NCBI GenBank assembly: GCA_031268545.1
Contig: JAIRXD010000006.1
Coordinates: 1-11,084 of the forward strand
DNA: 11,084 nucleotides
Origin: Puniceicoccales bacterium
Lineage (GTDB): Bacteria; Verrucomicrobiota; Verrucomicrobiia; Opitutales; LL51
Reading direction: 5' to 3'
The translations under genes were made by a program, and so were the position numbers. Below, piece after piece: positions 5,618-11,084 of this stretch. How positions within the stretch are numbered: the stretch's first letter is position 1; each line of letters begins with the position of its first letter. The notes under the pieces were generated by a model. The model did no database searches and was not told the origin of the DNA. It was given only the letters and a program-made list of their open reading frames with translations.

Positions 5618-7805
5618 AATACATAGTGCTGATTGGTGCCAGTGTTAATTCCACAGATTGTTCATATTTATGGGAGCCGATGGCCAGGGTTTCCACAAAG
5701 CCCAGGTTCCCCACATTGCTGCCTCCAAAAATGGCCGAGTCGGTATTTAGTATCTCCAGCCATCGTCCGCTTTTGGGAACGCCTATCTTATAACCTGTTC
5801 GTGTGACAGGAATTAGGTTACAAACCACCAGCATAAGTTCACCGGTGTTGCCCTTTCTAAGGAAGCTAAAAACGCTGTTGGTGTAATCATCGACCACCAG
5901 CCATTCGAAGCCACGGCAATCAAAATCGCTTTCGGCCAAGAATGGGTAATTTCCGTATATGGTGTTTAGCGAACCCAGCAGTGCATGAATGCCATTATGG
6001 TCCTGATATTGAAGTAAGTGCCAGTCAAGACTTTGGCAGTAGTTCCATTCGTTGGATTGGCCGAATTCACAACCCATAAATAGACATTTTTTTCCGGGCC
6101 AGGCAAACATCAAGCCATACAAGGATCTCAGGTGGTTTGCCTTTTCGAGCATGCCATAGCCTGGCATCTTATGTATCATAGATCCTTTCCCATGAACAAC
6201 TTCATCGTGAGAGAATGTTAGGATAAAATTTTCCGAGTACTGGTAGAGCATGCCAAAGGTGAGCTGGTTATGGTGATGTTTTCTGAAAATCGGATCTTTT
6301 GAAAAATAGTTAATCGTATCGTGCATCCAGCCCATATTCCATTTGAGATCGAACCCAAGTCCGTAAAATTCAGTTGGTCTGGTGACGCCACCAAAGGATG
6401 TGGATTCCTCGGCAATGATGATTGTGCCAGGGAAATTACTGTGAATCAAGTTATTAGTTTCTCGTAAAAACTCTATTGCCGGGATGTTTTCATGGCCACC
6501 ATATTTGTTAGGCACCCATTCACCGGGATTACGCGAATAGTCAAGATATAACATCGATGCCACGGCGTCGACCCGTAGGCCATCTATATGAAATATGTCC
6601 AGCCAAAATAACGCACTACCTGTCAAGAAGTTACTAACCTCATGCCTTTCGTAGTTGAAGACCAATGTGCCCCAATCCTGATGGATTCCCTGTCTCGGAT
6701 CCGAGTGTTCATAGAGGCAGGTGCCATCGAAATTTGCCAGTGCAAAGGAGTCTTTCGGGAAGTGGGCCGGTACCCAATCCATGATCACGCCAATGCCATT
6801 TTGGTGGAAATGATCAACAAAGAACATAAAATCCTTCGGATTGCCATAGCGGCAGGTGGGGGCGAAAAAGCCAGTAACTTGGTAGCCCCAGGACCCGAGA
6901 TAGGGGTGTTCCGTAATGGGCATGAGTTCTATGTGTGAAAATCCCAAGGATTTAACATAACTGCACAGTTGTATGGCCATTTCCCTATAGGTCAGTGGTC
7001 GATGGTTTTCTTCCAAAATCCGCTTCCAAGAATCCAGGTGTACCTCATAGATTGAGATTTTATTTTTTTTAAAATCCACGGAGGTTCGCATTCTGACCCA
7101 TTGGCCATCATTCCATTTATAACCATGAAGTTGGGTTACAATCGAGGCGTTATTCGGCGGTGGTTCAAAAAAATTTCCATAGGGATCGGTCTTGAGAACC
7201 ATCGAATTATCCTGACAAAGTATTTCGTATTTATATCTGAAATTTTCCAGGTTGGATGGCAGGAAGATTTCCCATATGCCAGATAAGCCAATTGGCCGCA
7301 TAGGGTTATATCTCCCATCCCAGTTGTTAAAATCGCCAACAACCGATACGCGTTTGGCATTGGGAGCCCATAGGGCGAAACTTGTACCGACCACTCCTTC
7401 GTGTGTAATTACATGAGCTCCAAGCTTTTCGTAAATCCTATGGTGATTCCCTTCGTTGAATAGATGGGCGTCGAAGTCGGACAGAATCGGTGGAAATGTA
7501 TATGGATCGAGGCACTCATAGGAGCCGCCTTCATCGGTGGTGATTTTCAGTTTATACCTAAATGAATTTTGAATATGTTCTATAAATGCTTCAAAAAAAC
7601 CTGTTTCGTGGATTTTTTCCAATTCCTGGGATCGGCCGGAAGCGAGGTCTATGGCTGTGCAATTTTTAGCGTTTTGCAAATAGGCCCGGATCACCACTCC
7701 CCGAATTCCATTGATCTCCATCACATCATGGATGCCAAGCAGGTCGTGAGGCGCAGAATTTTTTGCATCTACAAAAGACGCCAACTCATCCCTGCTTATG
7801 ATCAT
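5586..7805 (-). CDS. glgB: 1,4-alpha-glucan (glycogen) branching enzyme, GH13
   Basis: GlgB cuts alpha-1,4 glucan chains and re-attaches them in alpha-1,6 linkage during glycogen synthesis. The 739-residue product matches the long form with two N-terminal modules: an N1-like module (about 15-110, starting at SAPHDLLGIHD) and CBM48 (about 135-225, with FALWAPNAKRVSVVGDFNNW). The GH13 barrel follows, with DWVPAHFP (343-350), GLRVDAVASMLY carrying the nucleophile D413, AEEST with the acid/base E466 and FSHDEVVHG with H533 and D534. A C-terminal all-beta domain ends the protein. All catalytic residues are intact, so it should be active. Its ATG (7803-7805) lacks a clear Shine-Dalgarno. It is divergent from uppS and convergent with the epimerase gene, which it overlaps by 32 nt. 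No other glg gene is in the window. Confidence 0.96.
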   Translation of the reverse strand: MIISRDELASFVDAKNSAPHDLLGIHDVMEINGIRGVVIRAYLQNAKNCTAIDLASGRSQELEKIHETGFFEAFIEHIQNSFRYKLKITTDEGGSYECLDPYTFPPILSDFDAHLFNEGNHHRIYEKLGAHVITHEGVVGTSFALWAPNAKRVSVVGDFNNWDGRYNPMRPIGLSGIWEIFLPSNLENFRYKYEILCQDNSMVLKTDPYGNFFEPPPNNASIVTQLHGYKWNDGQWVRMRTSVDFKKNKISIYEVHLDSWKRILEENHRPLTYREMAIQLCSYVKSLGFSHIELMPITEHPYLGSWGYQVTGFFAPTCRYGNPKDFMFFVDHFHQNGIGVIMDWVPAHFPKDSFALANFDGTCLYEHSDPRQGIHQDWGTLVFNYERHEVSNFLTGSALFWLDIFHIDGLRVDAVASMLYLDYSRNPGEWVPNKYGGHENIPAIEFLRETNNLIHSNFPGTIIIAEESTSFGGVTRPTEFYGLGFDLKWNMGWMHDTINYFSKDPIFRKHHHNQLTFGMLYQYSENFILTFSHDEVVHGKGSMIHKMPGYGMLEKANHLRSLYGLMFAWPGKKCLFMGCEFGQSNEWNYCQSLDWHLLQYQDHNGIHALLGSLNTIYGNYPFLAESDFDCRGFEWLVVDDYTNSVFSFLRKGNTGELMLVVCNLIPVTRTGYKIGVPKSGRWLEILNTDSAIFGGSNVGNLGFVETLAIGSHKYEQSVELTLAPISTMYFIFQPQGLIE

Positions 7806-7849
7806 AGAAAACAGTAAATGAAAAAATGAGCCATTGGCCAGATAGATTT

Positions 7850-7878
7850 TTGTGGCCTAAAATAAAACCTGCTAAAAT
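7850..7878 (+). promoter_or_regulatory. Tentative promoter of the uppS operon
   Basis: A -10 like TAAAAT (7873-7878) lies 17 nt after TTGTGG (7850-7855), a poor -35 sharing only TTG with consensus. Transcription from about 7885 would leave a leader of about 27 nt that includes the uppS Shine-Dalgarno. A perfect TTGACA at 7881-7886 lies just downstream but has no acceptable -10 at 16-18 nt. This 106-nt gap between the divergent glgB and uppS genes must hold promoters for both; none is clear for glgB. Confidence 0.3.
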
Positions 7879-7911
7879 TCTTGACACTTGGATTTGTTGG
7901 AGAATTTTTAA

Positions 7912-8634
7912 GTGGCTTGTATGTCCTTCGAAAAAGAAGTTTATATACCGGAACATGTTGCTATTATCATGGATGGCAATGGACGTTGGGCAAAAATTCG
8001 TGGACTTGAGCGTCTTTATGGCCACTATAACGGTGTTAGGGCTATCAAAGCTGTGGTAAGATCGGCAAGAAAAATCGGTATAAAATTTCTGACTTTATAT
8101 GCATTTTCAACGGAAAACTGGCTCCGGTCGGCATCCGAGGTATCTGGTCTTATGTCACTATATGGCCGAGTGATGTTGAAATATGCCCGGTCGTTGATAA
8201 ATCAAAACGTACGGTTTGAAACCATAGGTGATCTGGAAAAATTGCCACCAATGCTATGCGATAGAATAGATTCGCTGAAAGCACGTACTGCCCATTGCGA
8301 TGGCATGCTATTGACAACGGCGCTGAACTATGGCAGTCGGGATGAGTTGCTCAGGGCAATAAATAGGGCCAATGAGGCCCATGTGGAAAGATTTTCACAC
8401 TGGAAGGAATTTGAAAAATATTTGGACACCAGTGGGTTACCGGATGTTGATCTGTTGATAAGAACCTCCGGCGAGCAGAGAGTTAGCAATTTTTTACTAT
8501 TGCAGTCTGCCTATGCTGAACTATATTTTCCAAAAAAATATTGGCCAGATTTTTTAGATGATGATTTCTTTGAGGCAATTCATGAATTCCAACGCAGGCA
8601 GCGTAGGTTTGGAAAGGTTATAGATGCTGGGTAG
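7912..8634 (+). CDS. uppS: Isoprenyl transferase (undecaprenyl diphosphate synthase)
   Basis: UppS condenses isopentenyl diphosphate onto farnesyl diphosphate in cis configuration to make the C55 lipid carrier for peptidoglycan and O-antigen synthesis. The 240-residue product has the cis-prenyltransferase motifs: HVAIIMDGNGRWAK with catalytic D21, FSTENW (65-70), LNYGSRDEL, DLLIRTSGEQR (180-190) and the metal-binding YAELYF region (E203). The tryptophan common in the FLLWQ segment is leucine here (FLLLQ), a mild variant. GTG 7912 is preferred over ATG 7921 because GGAG at 7899-7902 lies 9 nt upstream of GTG but 18 nt from ATG. The 3' end overlaps cdsA by 11 nt, the usual uppS-cdsA pairing. 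Confidence 0.95.
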   Translation: MACMSFEKEVYIPEHVAIIMDGNGRWAKIRGLERLYGHYNGVRAIKAVVRSARKIGIKFLTLYAFSTENWLRSASEVSGLMSLYGRVMLKYARSLINQNVRFETIGDLEKLPPMLCDRIDSLKARTAHCDGMLLTTALNYGSRDELLRAINRANEAHVERFSHWKEFEKYLDTSGLPDVDLLIRTSGEQRVSNFLLLQSAYAELYFPKKYWPDFLDDDFFEAIHEFQRRQRRFGKVIDAG

Positions 8635-9466
8635 ATTTTTTAGTACCATCATATTATGGTCAACTATTTTTGTGACTTTATATTTGTTTGGCGTATCCGG
8701 AGGCTTTTTTCTTCTGGTTCTGTCATCCGTCGCGACCCAGGCCGAGCTATATATATTATTGAGAAAAATGGGCTATAGGCCTTTGGAGTTGATTGGACTA
8801 ATAGTTGGTCTGGCCATGCTTATCATCCCAAGGGTTGCGGTCAATCCCTACAGTTGCTTCGAAGTAGTTATTTCCTGTCAGGTGATTTCGGTGGTTGGGG
8901 TATTACTATATATAGTTATCTACGGGACTCCGTCATGGATACAGGAGGTCTTTATTCCAACGATACTTGGTGTGGTCTATGTGCCTTTGATGTTTTCGTT
9001 GCCAGTGGTGTTCATTCGCTATATAGAGTTTATCTGCGGGAGCGGTGTGCCGGCTTTATATATGATTGTTTGGATAGTTATCGTGGCGAAATCCAGCGAC
9101 ATGGGAGGCCTAATCGTCGGCTCTCTCATTGGTGGCCAAAAGATGTCGCCAGACTTCAGTCCCAACAAGACCGTTGGAGGCCTAGTGGGAGCAATCCTAT
9201 TTTCTGTGATACTGGGTGCTGTAACCCAACCAATTATCGTTAGTAAATTTGAAATGTTTTCAATGAAGCTGGCACTGATCATTTCGGTGCTATTGGCTGT
9301 GGTTTCGGTGGTCGGTGATCTGGCGGAATCTGCCATGAAAAGATTGGCTAATGTCAAGGATTCTGGCGGAACTGTACCTGGTATTGGCGGAGTTTTCGAT
9401 CTAACCGATAGTGTCATTCTGACGTTGCCTATGGGAATCCTATTGGTTAATTGGCTCATATTGTGA
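8624..9466 (+). CDS. cdsA: Phosphatidate cytidylyltransferase (CDP-diacylglycerol synthase)
   Basis: CdsA makes CDP-diacylglycerol from CTP and phosphatidic acid at the inner membrane, the branch point for phospholipids. The 280-residue product is hydrophobic, with about eight membrane segments, and carries the cytoplasmic SPNKTVGG loop (179-186) and the C-terminal signature ESAMKR..NVKDSGG..PGIGGVFDLTDS (about 235-263). Metal-binding aspartates D246, D259 and D262 are kept. The signature's usual histidine (PGHGG) is isoleucine 254 and the usual Arg of DRxD is leucine 260. The rest fits, so I read this as a lineage variant and not a dead enzyme. ATG 8624 lies inside uppS (11-nt overlap) and the stop overlaps the rsmI start, so expression is likely coupled both ways. 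Confidence 0.92.
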   Translation: MLGRFFSTIILWSTIFVTLYLFGVSGGFFLLVLSSVATQAELYILLRKMGYRPLELIGLIVGLAMLIIPRVAVNPYSCFEVVISCQVISVVGVLLYIVIYGTPSWIQEVFIPTILGVVYVPLMFSLPVVFIRYIEFICGSGVPALYMIVWIVIVAKSSDMGGLIVGSLIGGQKMSPDFSPNKTVGGLVGAILFSVILGAVTQPIIVSKFEMFSMKLALIISVLLAVVSVVGDLAESAMKRLANVKDSGGTVPGIGGVFDLTDSVILTLPMGILLVNWLIL

Positions 9467-10152
9467 TAGCTGACGGAAAGCTATTTGTGATTTCTACTCC
9501 CATTGGTAATCTGTCCGATATTACCCTGCGGGCGATTGATACATTGAAGACCTGTGACCTGGTTGCCTGTGAAGATACACGAAATACGAAGATTTTATTG
9601 AATTACTTTAAAATAGAGGCGAAACTCATCAGCTACCATGAATATAACGAAATTTCCAGAGCCAGGGAGATTGTAGCACTGATCAAAGATGGTCGGAAGA
9701 TTGGCCTTGTCTGCGATGCCGGGACTCCTACCATCTCCGATCCCGGCTTCAGAGTGGTACGTGAATGCCGAAAAAATGATATAGAAGTTATTCCGATTCC
9801 AGGAGTTAGTGCTTTTCTGGCAGCATTATCCGTCGCCGGCCTTCCCAGTAATGCCTTCCTGTTCATTGGGTTTCTTCCAGCAAAAAGTGTTGGCAGAATC
9901 AAAGTTCTAGATAGACATAAATACAGCGATGTAACTATTATATGCTATGAATCCTGCCATAGGATTTCAAAGTCACTGGATGATATGCTATGTATTTTTG
10001 GGCCAGAAAGAGTTATTTCCATTTCTAAAGAAATAACAAAATTGCATGAATTTACATTTGTTGGATCGATTCCCGAAGCAGTAAAGTGGGTTGTCAATGA
10101 CCAAAAAGGTGAATTTGTTATTGTTATTGCTCCAAAAGATTACAGCCTCTAA
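9463..10152 (+). CDS. rsmI: 16S rRNA (cytidine-1402 2'-O)-methyltransferase RsmI, lacking the usual C-terminal domain
   Basis: RsmI uses S-adenosylmethionine to methylate the ribose of C1402 in the decoding centre. The tetrapyrrole-methylase fold is clear: VISTPIGNLSD (9-19), CEDTR (36-40), LVCDAGTPTISDPG (82-95), PGVSA (113-117), the FIGFLP segment and CYESCHRI. The start is taken as GTG 9463 because it overlaps the cdsA stop in the coupled form GTGA; an in-frame TTG at 9451 would add four residues. From GTG the protein has 229 residues, against about 270-290 for most RsmI: it stops just after the last strand of the core (GEFVIVIAPK) and lacks the helical C-terminal domain. There is no frameshift sign, since the next gene begins 5 nt later. 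Confidence 0.92.
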   Translation: MIADGKLFVISTPIGNLSDITLRAIDTLKTCDLVACEDTRNTKILLNYFKIEAKLISYHEYNEISRAREIVALIKDGRKIGLVCDAGTPTISDPGFRVVRECRKNDIEVIPIPGVSAFLAALSVAGLPSNAFLFIGFLPAKSVGRIKVLDRHKYSDVTIICYESCHRISKSLDDMLCIFGPERVISISKEITKLHEFTFVGSIPEAVKWVVNDQKGEFVIVIAPKDYSL

Positions 10153-10157
10153 TCATC

Positions 10158-11066
10158 GTGGTAGATGGCCAATATCAGTTGGATTTTTTTGACTTTTTAA
10201 AACATATTGAAGTGCATAGAAATTTAGCTAGCAATACCATAAATACCTATAAAAATTCCCTGAAGCAGTTCACAAAATTTCTGATTGAAAACAGCCTTGC
10301 GAATCGATGGACCGATGTTAGTGATATGCATCTGAGGGCCTTCGCCATCCATCTGTTGGGGTGCCAAAGTCGTGCTTCGGCTCTTTTGCGTATTTCTGTG
10401 GTGCGTGCCCTATTTAAGTTCCTCCATAGCTCCGGGGTTATACCGGATAACCAGTCGAATAATATAATCCTGCCGAAAAAAGAAAAAAGTCTTCCGAAGT
10501 TTTTATCTAAGAGCGATGTGCTGATTTTGTTGGAGAAACCTATGGCCATGCTGGTCACCGATGAAATTTCCGAATTTCTGGCCTATCGAGATAGCCTGAT
10601 CATTGAACTACTCTATGGTGGTGGCCTACGTGTAAGCGAATTGGTTGATTTAAAGTATTGTGATATAGATTTTGGTCAATGTGTGGCCAAGGTTACCGGC
10701 AAGGGCAATAGGCAAAGGCTTTGCCCTCTGGGCCATATGGCCGTTAGAGCAATAGAATGCTTTAGGGCCAGGTTTCCTAGATGTGGTGACTCCAATGTGG
10801 TCAGCTCTATGAGTCGTAACAAATTGACTGTTAGACAGGTACAGAACCGTCTGAAATTTTACCTGAGAGCCTGCGGCCTTCCAATGGACATATCGCCACA
10901 CAAAATTCGACATACCTACGCCACCCATCTACTAAATAATGGGGCTGATTTGCGTACGGTCCAGGAACTACTTGGTCACGAAAATCTCTCGACCACACAG
11001 ATTTATACCCACGTGGAATTCGATAGATTGAAAGAGGTTCATAAAAATGCACATCCCCGGGGCTAA
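10158..11066 (+). CDS. Xer-type tyrosine recombinase (XerC/XerD family)
   Basis: A 302-residue site-specific recombinase of the size and layout of XerC/XerD, which resolve chromosome dimers at dif near division. The N-terminal SAM-like core-binding domain spans about 5-92 (FLKHIEVHRNLASNTINTY). The catalytic domain has all six expected residues: R158 (GGGLRVSEL), K182 (TGKGNRQR), H248 and R251 (SPHKIRHT), H274 (LLGHENLSTTQ) and the nucleophile Y283 (IYTHV). It ends in HPRG, like typical Xer proteins. Which of XerC or XerD it is cannot be told here. GTG 10158 begins 5 nt after the rsmI stop and has no clear Shine-Dalgarno. It sits in a housekeeping operon with no att sites, cargo or integron features nearby, which favours a chromosomal Xer over a mobile-element integrase. 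Confidence 0.9.
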   Translation: MVDGQYQLDFFDFLKHIEVHRNLASNTINTYKNSLKQFTKFLIENSLANRWTDVSDMHLRAFAIHLLGCQSRASALLRISVVRALFKFLHSSGVIPDNQSNNIILPKKEKSLPKFLSKSDVLILLEKPMAMLVTDEISEFLAYRDSLIIELLYGGGLRVSELVDLKYCDIDFGQCVAKVTGKGNRQRLCPLGHMAVRAIECFRARFPRCGDSNVVSSMSRNKLTVRQVQNRLKFYLRACGLPMDISPHKIRHTYATHLLNNGADLRTVQELLGHENLSTTQIYTHVEFDRLKEVHKNAHPRG

Positions 11067-11084
11067 CATCTATTCATAGCGTTT

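Noticed and set aside
7834..7858. Inverted repeat GGCCA...TGGCC in the glgB-uppS gap, possible operator or hairpin.
   Set aside because: Only 5 bp with a 12-nt loop, and GGCC words are very common throughout the window, so chance is the simpler explanation.
7881..7909. TTGACA at 7881 as the -35 of an uppS promoter.
   Set aside because: No acceptable -10 sequence at 16-18 nt, and the start of transcription would fall on or after the start codon.
10158..11066. Tyrosine recombinase as the sign of an integrated mobile element or integron.
   Set aside because: No flanking repeats, tRNA attachment site, cargo genes or attC-like arrays are visible; size and ending match chromosomal Xer, and it sits tightly in a housekeeping operon.

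Overview
The window looks like chromosomal housekeeping DNA from a Gram-negative, moderately AT-rich bacterium. The Gram-negative call rests on the tail of an outer-membrane beta-barrel protein at the left edge that ends in phenylalanine. A member of the Verrucomicrobiota (Opitutae-like) is my best guess, from the family variants seen: a DnaN with a short insertion, a glucose-6-phosphate isomerase with an extra C-terminal helical domain, and a CdsA with a changed signature. This placement is inference from memory of those families, not a search result. I see no rRNA, tRNA, CRISPR array, insertion sequence, prophage or toxin-antitoxin pair.

Layout, left to right. (1) Positions 2-127 are the 3' end of an outer-membrane barrel or autotransporter gene, closed by a clear intrinsic terminator (156-180). 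(2) A consensus-like promoter (197-226) drives dnaN (sliding clamp) with an unusually short leader. A CPBP-family membrane protease gene follows 6 nt after dnaN. (3) An AT-rich gap of 120 nt contains a possible small ORF that ends one base before tsaE (tRNA t6A synthesis ATPase). tsaE overlaps pgi by one base (TGATG), and pgi carries the C-terminal winged-helix-like extension. (4) rpsU (ribosomal protein S21) has its own promoter elements and Shine-Dalgarno. (5) A short GalE-like epimerase gene runs convergently into glgB (glycogen branching enzyme, minus strand); the two coding regions overlap by 32 nt at their 3' ends. (6) Divergently from glgB, a compact plus-strand operon contains uppS, cdsA, rsmI (without the usual C-terminal domain) and a Xer-type tyrosine recombinase. 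Its spacings are an 11-nt overlap, a 4-nt overlap and a 5-nt gap.

Functionally, pgi, the epimerase and glgB belong to hexose-phosphate, sugar-nucleotide and glycogen metabolism. uppS and cdsA supply the undecaprenyl carrier and CDP-diacylglycerol for envelope synthesis. rpsU, tsaE and rsmI serve translation. dnaN and xer serve replication and chromosome segregation. I found no clearly new multi-gene system. The most interesting items are domain-level variations (PGI C-terminal domain, internally shortened GalE, shortened RsmI), start regions with little or no leader, and a strong excess of the GGCC tetranucleotide throughout.
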